A stretch of 64,000 bases of DNA from Antilocapra americana (taxonomy: Eukaryota; Chordata; Mammalia; Artiodactyla; Antilocapridae). The notes under the pieces were generated by a model. That model was not told the origin of the DNA and did no database searches. It worked only from the letters and a program-made list of their open reading frames with translations. Location of the stretch: the NCBI GenBank assembly GCA_007570785.1, contig ML664176.1, positions 2,005,836 through 2,069,835 of the forward strand, read 5' to 3'. The stretch's first letter is position 1. The number at the start of each line of letters is the position of its first letter. Shown here piece after piece: positions 60,601-62,416 of the stretch. The translations under genes and the position numbers were made by a program.

Positions 60601-62416
60601 AAAAACAATCTCTTTTGGGCAAGTGACTCCAATGAATGTTTGGTTCATTCATCCATTCAGTCATTCATTAGATATATCGTGGTGAATAAAAGCAACAGTT
60701 GAAAAGGAATATTGATTTGTACTAAAATTCAAATACTGTTCAGCAAAAGATGGTATAATGAAAATTAGTCTGGAGGTAGTCTGTAGTTCTGTCACTACAA
60801 ACATGGGTAAATCATTTAACATCTTTGGAATTCAACATCCTTATCCGTATAATCTCAAGCTGGAGTAAATATAGAGCTGTCATATTCTAGGATTCTATGA
60901 ATCAACCATTTCTGCCATCCTTCAATTCAAGCTTAGGATATAAAGTCATCCTTACTGTGGTAATATTTTTTCCTCTCTTTTCTCTGAGAAAAGGGCAAGC
61001 AAGCAGTTTAAGATCTCCCACAGAAGCTGTCATTATCTGTTCAAGTTTGGATGTTGACAGAAAGAAGTCACACTGGAATGAGGCGGTGAGAGCAGGAGCA
61101 TCAGCCTTTGTCAGGTTGGCGACAAAAACCACTTCTGGATCCGTGATCTTGGCGTTTAAAGTCATATTCGGTCTTAGAGAGTCATCTGAAGAAACATAAA
61201 TAGGAACCATGAAAGTTCTAGTAAAGTAAATCTTGTCACTGTGTATATGTTATCTCTAAGTTTCTACATTGCTTCTAATATCCTGCTGTTAGGGATATGG
61301 TGAAAGTAACAATATCAATAACTGGTCAGGACTAACAATAAATAATTACCAACTAATGCTGATTATTTGGGATAATACAATCTTGATCTCTGTTATAAGA
61401 CTTTGACCTAACAGAAACAATCTTATTTTGAAGTTCTTTTTGTCAGAATTAATGCATATATGCAATGCATGCATATACATCTGAGTGTGTATTATGCTGC
61501 AAGAGTGGGAAAGGGAAAACAGGTGAGGGGAACATCAGGAAGAGGACAGGAGACCTGCTAAAAGCACACAGACCATTTTACTTGTTTACTTTGATTTTAC
61601 CCTAACGTATATAGTCAGTGTCATACAATCTATAGTACAAACACATGACATACAGAGATGTCATATGACTACTGTTTAAGAAAGGTAAATGGAAAAATGA
61701 AATTCTGACCTTGCCAGTGAACAGCAGTTTTCCAATACTGCTCAATTGCACATTAGAGAGAAAAATGCATGACTTTAGACAATTGCAATTTAACAGAGAA
61801 AAGAAATGTTAATGGCACAGTTGGAACCAGAGCAGAGGCTTCTTGGCCCCTGATCCAACACATGTTTCTAATCCTGTTGTTGTTTAGTCGCTCAGTTGTG
61901 TCTGACTCTTTTTGACACGACAGACTGTAGCCTGCCAGGCCTCTCTGTCCATACAGTTTCCAAGGCAAAATACTGGAATAGGTATTTCCTTCTCTAGGTC
62001 TACCTCTCTCTTAAAAATTGATGCTTACTAAGGTTTTTCTTCTGAACATATTTAAATTTGAAAGAGTAGTTTTACATTCTTAAACTCTCCATTTCTCTTT
62101 TTTTCCTGTTTGCAATTCTGGTAAAACATAAGACAAGTTATCATCTGTGACAAATAAATTCTGCTAACCTTTCTCCATCTTGACTTTTGCTAAGGCAGTC
62201 TGTCTCAGTGGAATCTGGGATTCTTTAGTCATATTTTCTGGACTCTGAGGTACAGCCTTGATGAAGAAGTCTGCCACAGTCATCAGAAATTCCACACTGG
62301 CACACACATACAGCTTGTCAAGAACAGCATCAATATGACTTTCATTTTTGCCTTGTTGGTAGCTTATGTCAATCATAGAACTGCTGTTCTCTTGACCATT
62401 CTTCTTATCAATCATT
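6518..62416 (-). CDS. VPS13C: VPS13C, 3' half (35 coding exons): bridge-like lipid transfer protein
   Basis: VPS13C is a very long rod-shaped protein with a hydrophobic groove. From family knowledge it moves phospholipids at ER contacts with late endosomes/lysosomes and lipid droplets, and loss of the human gene causes early-onset recessive parkinsonism. The 35 exons listed separately join in a continuous frame of about 1,742 residues plus stop, with GT-AG introns and no disabling change. Visible in order: the end of the groove region, a VAB domain with six repeat asparagines, the C-terminal region, an ATG2_C-like stretch rich in Gly-Lys helices ([14 protein letters not shown]) and a PH-like domain. 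I assign VPS13C rather than VPS13A from remembered family sequence: the PH-like part reads [10 protein letters not shown] and the alternative end reads QELEIQE, neither of which fits VPS13A. The start codon and N-terminal chorein domain lie upstream of this window. Coordinates span exons and introns. Confidence 0.95.
6906..6989 (-). CDS. VPS13C: VPS13C exon w34, PH-like domain
   Basis: 84 nt, phase 0: [20 protein letters not shown] then LRDTTTAE, donor gtaaac. Acceptor tgaaacag is unusually purine-rich next to the AG, but the pyrimidine tract tttttttgtttt lies just upstream. Confidence 0.94.
6990..8462 (-). other. VPS13C intron with an L1 tail
   Basis: AT-rich intron. Apart from the minus-strand L1 3' end at 8001-8087 I see nothing recognisable. 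Confidence 0.7.
8001..8087 (-). repeat. L1 3' end fragment
   Basis: Contains ttattgtgttggttttggca and gaatctgccatgggtatac, the reverse complement of the ruminant L1 3' UTR. Confidence 0.65.
8463..8586 (-). CDS. VPS13C: VPS13C exon w33, PH-like domain
   Basis: 124 nt: [20 protein letters not shown] then [21 protein letters not shown], donor gtaaga. The pattern [13 protein letters not shown] corresponds to the middle strands of the PH-like fold. Confidence 0.96.
9351..9543 (-). repeat. Bov-tA SINE
   Basis: Antisense copy: cactcagtcgtgtccgactc through gatcgaacccaggtctcctg to ctgagccacataggaagtcc. Confidence 0.85.
9560..10080 (-). repeat. Possible ancient L2-like LINE remnant
   Basis: The order of phrases such as agagctgattcttgaaagga, ttttgactttaacctacaga and gaagagtcatggccaac resembles a common mammalian LINE relic in reverse. 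Highly diverged; tentative. Confidence 0.3.
10081..10350. other. Unclassified GC-richer segment
   Basis: More GC-rich than its surroundings, with open frames of about 65 codons on both strands. I could not assign it to a repeat family or gene. Confidence 0.4.
10480..10770 (+). repeat. L2-like LINE remnant
   Basis: atctcaactccagatcttta, tatctcaaagctgtgtcaaac, caagccaaaaccagcg and gtcatc follow the order of a common L2-type coding relic. Heavily mutated. Confidence 0.4.
11565..11695 (+). repeat. MIR-like SINE remnant
   Basis: Pattern gtgtaacttggttaagcctc then ctcagttttaacatctcc resembles the MIR core and tail. Confidence 0.4.
11698..11909 (+). repeat. Bov-tA SINE
   Basis: caggtggctcaggggtaaag through gcgggttagatccctg and ggaaatggtaacccactcc to cagacacaacttagtaacta. 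Confidence 0.85.
12029..12117 (-). CDS. VPS13C: VPS13C exon w32, start of PH-like domain
   Basis: 89 nt: [20 protein letters not shown] then KKASLMVTN plus two bases of Arg, acceptor tttcag and donor gtattg. First strands of the PH-like domain. The 6.8-kb intron upstream holds the alternative terminal exon. Confidence 0.95.
12430..12607. repeat. DNA-transposon-like element with terminal inverted repeats
   Basis: The start ccagaggtccttaacctggg and the end aaggttaagaaccactga are inverted repeats with few mismatches, framing about 150 bp. This fits a non-autonomous hAT-type relic; family not certain. Confidence 0.5.
13791..13863. repeat. Local 29-bp direct repeat
   Basis: tagtatcatagtatca(c/t)taatgtaaaata occurs at 13791-13819 and 13835-13863 with one mismatch. 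Confidence 0.85.
14073..14097. repeat. (AT)n microsatellite
   Basis: About 12 uninterrupted TA/AT units, followed at about 14128-14143 by a short (GT)n. Confidence 0.9.
14395..14475 (+). repeat. L2 3' end relic
   Basis: cccttaaggacagaagtctc then tatccagcacagtctacata matches the L2 tail pattern, diverged. Confidence 0.4.
15048..15206 (+). repeat. Bov-tA SINE
   Basis: gcttccctggtggctcagat through cctgcaatgcagaagacctg and agaatcccatgg to catggggccgcaaa. It abuts the 5' side of the BovB copy. Confidence 0.85.
15207..16797 (+). mobile_element. Degenerate BovB (RTE) LINE, reverse-transcriptase half, interrupted by L1
   Basis: Encodes a broken reverse transcriptase: [20 protein letters not shown], the catalytic box [11 protein letters not shown] (about 16010) and the C-terminal [12 protein letters not shown]. 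Frames shift near 15923-15943 and near 16275, and TGA at 16569-16571 breaks the last part, so it is not functional. The 3' end is the characteristic ctgaactgaactgaactg. It is 5'-truncated and runs opposite to VPS13C. Confidence 0.9.
15350..15557 (+). mobile_element. 5'-truncated L1 inserted into the BovB
   Basis: Ruminant L1 3' UTR (cccaggactgatgctcgggg, G-rich stretch, aacccatggtgatatcatga) with a poly(A) tail. The BovB sequence aaattctccaagcca is duplicated on both sides (15335-15349 and about 15558-15572), the insertion footprint. Confidence 0.85.
17408..17616 (-). repeat. Bov-tA SINE
   Basis: ttagttgctcagttgtgtct through gggattgaacctgagtctcc to ggagccatcaaggaagccc. Confidence 0.85.
17960..17965 (-). 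promoter_or_regulatory. Candidate polyadenylation signal of the alternative terminal exon
   Basis: First minus-strand AATAAA after the alternative stop codon at 18127-18129. No clear GT-rich element follows, so this is tentative. Confidence 0.3.
18127..18150 (-). CDS. VPS13C: VPS13C alternative terminal coding exon (QELEIQE-stop), PH-less isoform
   Basis: After the acceptor tgcctacacag the minus strand reads CAA GAA CTG GAA ATA CAG GAG TAA, which continues DIFE of w31 in frame and then stops. From memory the human shorter VPS13C isoforms end with this same peptide. Use of this exon drops the 132 residues of w32-w35 and adds 7, a net loss of 125. The only AATAAA before the next large repeat is at 17960-17965, so its 3' UTR could be about 180 nt. 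Confidence 0.85.
   Translation of the reverse strand, partial: QELEIQE
18880..18994 (-). CDS. VPS13C: VPS13C exon w31, branch point for the two C-termini
   Basis: 115 nt: [20 protein letters not shown] to EGYDIFE, phase 0 at the donor gtataa. It can join w32 (PH-like form) or the alternative last exon at 18127-18150; both are in frame. Confidence 0.95.
19103..19306 (-). repeat. Bov-tA SINE
   Basis: ctcagtcttgtcagaccctt through gggatggaacctgggtctcc to ctgagctaccagggaagccc. It lies about 110 nt upstream (in transcript sense) of exon w31. Confidence 0.85.
19461..19522 (+). repeat. L2 3' end relic
   Basis: ctagcacagtgcctggcata then taaggatcaataactatttg is the recognisable L2 tail. Confidence 0.55.
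19720..19843 (-). CDS. VPS13C: VPS13C exon w30, ATG2_C-like region
   Basis: 124 nt: [20 protein letters not shown] then [20 protein letters not shown], ending with two bases of Arg before gtaatt. This is the most conserved amphipathic block of the VPS13/ATG2 family. Confidence 0.97.
20000..20122 (+). repeat. MER5A-like hAT relic
   Basis: gtggttttcaaagt at the left, ggccccactcccagcc and aatctgcatgtttacaaacc inside, and ctcaagctttacaactagtg at the right fit the MER5A layout. Confidence 0.5.
20228..21200 (-). repeat. Old L1 (L1M type), minus orientation
   Basis: About 1 kb: ccatataattcacccattaa, gaatcatacaatatgtggcc, gagtggaattgctgggtcac, then the reverse complement of the ORF2 end (ttctactccattgatctata, gtcctccaacttcattcttt). 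It runs in the same direction as VPS13C. Confidence 0.75.
21343..21388 (-). CDS. VPS13C: VPS13C exon w29 (46-nt microexon-like)
   Basis: 46 nt, too short for an ORF search to find: [15 protein letters not shown] plus one base of Gly. The acceptor is ctctcag and the donor gtgggt. It is the shortest regular exon here and its 46-nt length is not a multiple of three, so skipping would shift the frame. Confidence 0.95.
21687..21783 (-). repeat. Bov-tA fragment
   Basis: catcagtcatgtccaactca through ctctgtccgtgggattctcc; truncated. Confidence 0.6.
22506..22533. repeat. (GGGGGT)n-like simple repeat
   Basis: Short G-rich run gtgggggtgggggtggggta in an intron. Confidence 0.6.
22712..22875 (-). CDS. 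VPS13C: VPS13C exon w28, ATG2_C-like amphipathic helices
   Basis: 164 nt: [20 protein letters not shown] then [14 protein letters not shown] and ARGGKGLLS. The donor is AGT/gtaagt rather than the gt three bases earlier, because only this keeps the frame into GVIGGVTG of w29. Gly-rich amphipathic helices like these bind lipid droplets in this family. Confidence 0.96.
23172..23247 (-). CDS. VPS13C: VPS13C exon w27, ATG2_C-like region
   Basis: 76 nt: [20 protein letters not shown] then FGHTV plus one base of Gly. The [17 protein letters not shown] helix hairpin continues in w28. Confidence 0.96.
24048..24161 (-). CDS. VPS13C: VPS13C exon w26
   Basis: 114 nt, phase 0: [20 protein letters not shown] to ALFYEPFQ. 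The [12 protein letters not shown] motif is one of the strongest VPS13 signatures and opens the ATG2_C-like region. Confidence 0.97.
24362..24515 (+). repeat. MIR SINE relic
   Basis: ataaccttggacaagtcatg then tcttttcatctgtaaattgg is the MIR core and tail. Confidence 0.55.
24676..24903 (-). repeat. Bov-tA SINE
   Basis: catgctcagtcgcttaagtc through gggatagaacccgtgtctct to agtgccacctgggaagtcc. Confidence 0.85.
25151..25183. repeat. Poly(G) tract, 22 consecutive G
   Basis: tggtgggggt followed by 22 G at 25161-25182; poly(C) in the VPS13C pre-mRNA. It lies about 170 nt downstream of the donor of exon w25. Length is likely unstable or poorly sequenced. Confidence 0.9.
25355..25436 (-). CDS. VPS13C: VPS13C exon w25
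   Basis: 82 nt, entered with one base: [20 protein letters not shown] to RHYSEQ, donor gtaatt. A conserved helical segment of the VPS13 C-terminal domain. Confidence 0.96.
25437..27046 (-). other. VPS13C intron, old L1-like AT-rich sequence
   Basis: About 25740-26480 resembles a very diverged L1 in the minus orientation (aacatagcattccatcatgt, ggtttccttttattcagaga). A (TA)n run is at 26030-26046. Nothing else recognised. Confidence 0.4.
27047..27186 (-). CDS. VPS13C: VPS13C exon w24
   Basis: 140 nt: [20 protein letters not shown], then [20 protein letters not shown] plus two bases of Lys. The GATLTDVDD motif is a VPS13-family hallmark. Confidence 0.96.
28136..28332 (-). repeat. Bov-tA SINE, diverged
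   Basis: tagtcactcagtcaagtctg through aactcgtgtctcctgcttgg to caccactgagtcataa, with an internal duplication around gggattgaacccgacacatg. Confidence 0.75.
29305..29418 (-). CDS. VPS13C: VPS13C exon w23
   Basis: 114 nt, phase 0: [20 protein letters not shown] to HFHISPIK. The [15 protein letters not shown] motif spans into w24. The first residues look less conserved than their flanks when compared with the human sequence from memory. Confidence 0.93.
29534..29645 (-). CDS. VPS13C: VPS13C exon w22
   Basis: 112 nt: [20 protein letters not shown] to PEAERKW, donor gtaata. An intron of 115 nt follows. [14 protein letters not shown] is a conserved amphipathic segment of the VPS13 C-terminal domain. 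Confidence 0.95.
30272..30341 (-). CDS. VPS13C: VPS13C exon w21
   Basis: 70 nt, entered with two bases of Glu: [20 protein letters not shown], then QF and two bases of Lys. Acceptor ccttttag, donor gtaagt. Confidence 0.95.
30453..30534 (-). CDS. VPS13C: VPS13C exon w20
   Basis: 82 nt: [20 protein letters not shown] to SIALDS plus one base of Glu. It is followed by a very short intron (30342-30452, 111 nt). Confidence 0.95.
31221..33680 (-). mobile_element. BovB LINE (RT region) in minus orientation, split by a second BovB
   Basis: About 2 kb of BovB in VPS13C-sense orientation, filling most of the intron 30535-33766. It translates in pieces: [20 protein letters not shown] (from about 32660), [17 protein letters not shown] (about 32100) and [19 protein letters not shown] at 31957. 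The YADD box region is damaged (frame breaks around 31960-32050). A local duplication gives GQEAGQEA. It resumes beyond the insertion at 33353 with the upstream coding part. Confidence 0.88.
32893..33352 (-). mobile_element. Second BovB 3' end nested in the first, 9-bp target-site duplication
   Basis: A complete BovB tail (starting cagttcagttcagtcgctca on the plus strand) interrupts the host BovB sequence. tgttccctt occurs at 32884-32892 and again at 33353-33361, and the host reads continuously when the insert is skipped. Confidence 0.85.
33767..33907 (-). CDS. VPS13C: VPS13C exon w19
   Basis: 141 nt, phase 0: [20 protein letters not shown], then [12 protein letters not shown] at the end. 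The donor gtaaca is followed within about 90 nt by the BovB pair of the next intron. Confidence 0.95.
34192..34326 (-). repeat. Bov-tA SINE, truncated
   Basis: tagtcgctcagttgtgtcca through ccatggaattctccaggcag to accatttccttctcc; the tRNA part is missing. Confidence 0.8.
35054..35195 (-). CDS. VPS13C: VPS13C exon w18
   Basis: 142 nt, entered with one base completing Ser: [20 protein letters not shown] to WIKLDDNFE, donor gtatac. The basic [10 protein letters not shown] motif is typical of the family. Confidence 0.95.
35490..36510 (+). repeat. Old L1 ORF2 fragment, split by a Tigger-type element
   Basis: Left part: gtgaccttgggtttggcagt, gaaagacactgttaaaagaa, gggagaaaatatttgtaaaa. Right part: acaaagaactcttaaaactc, aagcatatgaaaagatgttt, aaatgctggcgaggatgtgg. 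These are consecutive L1 ORF2 segments separated by 35721-36213. Opposite orientation to VPS13C. Confidence 0.8.
35721..36213 (+). mobile_element. Tigger (mariner-group) DNA transposon, internally deleted
   Basis: Terminal inverted repeats: ggtaagtctcctacatacaa at the left and, reading the right end in reverse complement, acaataagtcccctgcatac. Inside, aggatgtccagacgcaaaca followed by aaagcagtggtgatgcagctg matches the 5' part of a Tigger transposase frame. The rest of the transposase is missing. Insertion is at TA, as expected. Confidence 0.65.
37220..37455 (-). CDS. VPS13C: VPS13C exon w17
   Basis: 236 nt: [20 protein letters not shown], then [17 protein letters not shown] and [18 protein letters not shown], ending GIT plus two bases of Ser. 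This region has APT1/groove-like strands after the VAB domain. Confidence 0.95.
39587..39700 (+). repeat. L1 3' end with A-rich tail
   Basis: atgtatacccatggcggatt, catgtcaatgtatggcaaaa, then repeated A-rich blocks. Confidence 0.7.
40305..40528 (-). repeat. CHR-type SINE
   Basis: gttgtgacatgtgagatctc through gaccagggatcgaacccgag to ggaccaccagggaagttcc. Confidence 0.8.
41008..41217 (+). repeat. Bov-tA SINE next to an exon
   Basis: aggcacttctctggtggctc through gcctgggttcgatccctggg to ggacatgactgagcgactaa. Its right end is about 35 nt from the donor of exon w16. Confidence 0.88.
41253..41379 (-). CDS. VPS13C: VPS13C exon w16
   Basis: 127 nt, entered with one base: [20 protein letters not shown] to VGEHDLLK. 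The donor gtatca lies only about 35 nt from a Bov-tA SINE at 41008-41217. The segment closes the VAB domain. Confidence 0.95.
41810..41965 (+). repeat. MER5A-like hAT relic
   Basis: cagcatcacctcgaggcttg, gacccacctaaaaccaactg, aatcagactctgcattttca match MER5A internal sequence. Confidence 0.6.
42112..42403 (-). repeat. CHR-type SINE
   Basis: tgtgctgggtcttcactgct through aaccggggatgg-like head (ccggggatggaacccatgcc) to gttgaccagggaagtccc. Confidence 0.8.
42418..42510. repeat. TA/TG-rich simple repeat
   Basis: tatatatatataaaatggg and neighbouring (TG)n and (TA)n runs. Confidence 0.7.
43139..43358 (+). repeat. Bov-tA SINE next to an exon
   Basis: gggctgctctggtggctcag through agggtcgatctctgggtcag to aacacaatgcagtgactaaa. 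It ends about 40 nt from the donor of exon w15. Confidence 0.88.
43398..43531 (-). CDS. VPS13C: VPS13C exon w15, VAB repeat 6
   Basis: 134 nt: [20 protein letters not shown] onward. The repeat 6 asparagine is in [14 protein letters not shown]. From family knowledge substitutions at the equivalent asparagine are harmful in other VPS13 proteins. It ends TYKQ plus two bases of Ser. Confidence 0.95.
43801..43929 (-). CDS. VPS13C: VPS13C exon w14, VAB
   Basis: 129 nt, phase 0: [18 protein letters not shown] to TLLSLEDL, acceptor attttcag and donor gtaagt. It is separated from w15 by an intron of only 269 nt. Confidence 0.95.
44330..44410 (+). repeat. MIR-like relic
   Basis: tgatcttaatcttgaccttc then cagcttccttacctgtaaaa resembles the MIR tail. 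Confidence 0.4.
44695..44830 (+). repeat. L2 relic
   Basis: cctgtctttgcacctgctcc then aaatttcgttcaaataccag follows the L2 3' pattern. Confidence 0.45.
44986..46448. mobile_element. BovB LINE with inverted 5' part (twin-priming structure)
   Basis: 44986-45942 is BovB 3' half in minus orientation; its start translates [19 protein letters not shown] and it contains [15 protein letters not shown]. 45943-46448 is the adjoining upstream half in plus orientation ([20 protein letters not shown] to [10 protein letters not shown]). The two halves meet head to head, with only about nine codons (the LLRNLYAGQ region) lost. This is what twin priming of a single insertion predicts. Coding frames contain stops. 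Confidence 0.85.
46449..46476. repeat. Perfect 14-bp tandem duplication at a BovB boundary
   Basis: ccagtagcttgcca is present twice in a row (46449-46462, 46463-46476), exactly where recognisable BovB sequence ends. Confidence 0.9.
46878..47042 (-). CDS. VPS13C: VPS13C exon w13, VAB repeat 5
   Basis: 165 nt, phase 0: [20 protein letters not shown] to WNYIASSE. The repeat 5 asparagine is in [16 protein letters not shown]. Acceptor ttccacag, donor gtagta. Confidence 0.96.
47769..47873 (-). CDS. VPS13C: VPS13C exon w12, VAB
   Basis: 105 nt, phase 0: [20 protein letters not shown] to ANNMEYL, donor gtaagg. [14 protein letters not shown] is a conserved strand-turn motif between VAB repeats 4 and 5. 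Confidence 0.95.
48529..48665 (+). repeat. MER5A-like hAT relic
   Basis: aggttctcaaagtatggtct, ctactcagacctactgaacc, aagccctctaggtgactgct, actgagaagcactgctc. Confidence 0.7.
49235..49624 (-). CDS. VPS13C: VPS13C exon w11, VAB repeat 4
   Basis: 390 nt, the longest exon here, phase 0 at both ends. It begins [16 protein letters not shown] and carries the SHR-BD signature [17 protein letters not shown] with the repeat 4 asparagine. It ends [11 protein letters not shown] before gtgtgt. Confidence 0.96.
50152..50349 (-). repeat. Bov-tA SINE
   Basis: gtagctcagttgtgtccaac through gggaccaaacctgggtctcc to tttactgtctgagcaag. Confidence 0.85.
50760..51020 (+). repeat. Nearly complete MIR SINE
   Basis: tagcacagttcagtggtgaa (tRNA-like head), core cttcggttcaaatctcagtt, then cagtttcctcatctgtaaaa and tggctggcacaaagtagata. 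Confidence 0.75.
51125..51232 (+). repeat. L1 3' end fragment next to an exon
   Basis: gcatatatatacttatggct, tgcatgttgatgtatggaag, aaccaatacaatattataaa. It ends about 17 nt from the donor of exon w10. Confidence 0.7.
51249..51543 (-). CDS. VPS13C: VPS13C exon w10, VAB repeat 3
   Basis: 295 nt, entered with one base completing Arg, then [12 protein letters not shown]. The repeat 3 asparagine is in [13 protein letters not shown] near the end. It finishes RYLLE before gtatgt. Confidence 0.95.
52052..52173 (-). CDS. VPS13C: VPS13C exon w9, VAB repeat 2
   Basis: 122 nt: [18 protein letters not shown] to HVPLDSY plus two bases of Arg. The conserved VAB asparagine is in IKNHFS, the third codon of the exon. 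Acceptor ccaacag, donor gtagat. Confidence 0.95.
53165..53325 (-). CDS. VPS13C: VPS13C exon w8, VAB
   Basis: 161 nt, entered with two bases that complete Ala. It includes [15 protein letters not shown] and TLRSPLQ at the end, where the donor gtaatg follows CAG. The LRSPLQ strand leads directly into repeat 2 in the next exon. Confidence 0.95.
53953..54217 (-). CDS. VPS13C: VPS13C exon w7, VAB repeat 1
   Basis: 265 nt. It begins [20 protein letters not shown] and holds the first VAB repeat with its conserved asparagine in [13 protein letters not shown]. It ends SLTFG with the last codon split one base from the junction. From family knowledge the VAB (SHR-BD) domain recruits organelle adaptors through beta-sandwich repeats. 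Confidence 0.95.
54398..54553 (-). CDS. VPS13C: VPS13C exon w6
   Basis: 156 nt, phase 0 at both ends: [16 protein letters not shown] to LNVFNNLAK, acceptor ctcgtag and donor gtatgt. It carries the [20 protein letters not shown] segment (here MNITISKSC) immediately before the VAB domain. Confidence 0.94.
55442..55565 (-). repeat. BovB/ART2 3' fragment
   Basis: ctgttcagtcgctcagtcgt to gcacaagctcatgtcaattg; truncated. Confidence 0.75.
55721..55932 (+). mobile_element. 5'-truncated L1 with 13-bp target-site duplication
   Basis: Ruminant L1 tail (aacaaggaacttctgtatag, ggatgggaggggagtttgag, tgttaattggctatacccca, poly(A)). agaagacaggtgg is repeated exactly at 55708-55720 and 55933-55945. Confidence 0.88.
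56198..56284 (-). CDS. VPS13C: VPS13C exon w5
   Basis: 87 nt, phase 0 at both ends: [20 protein letters not shown] to WNLSLA, donor gtaagg. The pattern YYNxxxxxWEPLIE is a recurring VPS13-family strand motif that precedes the VAB domain. Confidence 0.95.
56662..57027 (-). CDS. VPS13C: VPS13C exon w4
   Basis: 366 nt, phase 0 at both ends. It begins [16 protein letters not shown], contains a polar acidic loop ([16 protein letters not shown]) that breaks the beta-rich pattern, and ends SADMTLE before gtatga. The loop is probably a disordered excursion from the groove. Confidence 0.94.
57590..57760 (+). repeat. L2-like LINE remnant
   Basis: ttttctaaaacccaaatctg, aacatgtcattcctaggctt, aggacaagattcaaactctc, tctttgtgacctgatgcctc follow a common L2-type relic. 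Confidence 0.5.
58914..59111 (-). mobile_element. 5'-truncated BovB with 13-bp target-site duplication
   Basis: cagttcagttcagtcgctca to cccagcatcagggtctt, 198 bp. tgactataaagtt is present exactly at 58901-58913 and 59112-59124. Confidence 0.9.
59328..59420 (-). CDS. VPS13C: VPS13C exon w3
   Basis: 93 nt, phase 0 at both ends: [12 protein letters not shown] to KVEEFIIK, acceptor tttgtag and donor gttagt. It continues NITT-VLQPC from w2. Confidence 0.94.
59662..59862 (-). mobile_element. Bov-tA SINE with 15-bp target-site duplication
   Basis: agttgtttagtcgtgtccga through gaatcgaacccaggtgtcct to gagccaccagggaagccc. aaaatatcttttaaa is repeated exactly at 59647-59661 and 59863-59877. Confidence 0.9.
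60272..60305. repeat. Perfect 17-bp tandem duplication
   Basis: aaaattaggatgagctt occurs twice in a row with no mismatch. Confidence 0.9.
60956..61185 (-). CDS. VPS13C: VPS13C exon w2
   Basis: 230 nt, entered with two bases that complete Asp. It reads [20 protein letters not shown] and ends GKNITT before gtaagg. Motifs such as [18 protein letters not shown] match the VPS13C groove region as I remember it. Next exon is in phase 0. Confidence 0.94.
61875..62000 (-). repeat. Bov-tA fragment
   Basis: gttgtttagtcgctcagttg through gcctgccaggcctctctgtc to ggtatttccttctctagg; the tRNA part is missing. Confidence 0.75.
62169..62416 (-). CDS. VPS13C: VPS13C exon w1 (5'-most in window)
   Basis: 248 nt. 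The acceptor follows a T-rich tract ending in ttcag; one base completes an upstream codon, then [10 protein letters not shown] follows. It ends KVKMEK plus one base before gttagc. It includes the hydrophobic stretch [16 protein letters not shown] of the groove region. The ATG here is an internal Met, not the gene start, because an acceptor sits one base before it. Confidence 0.93.
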
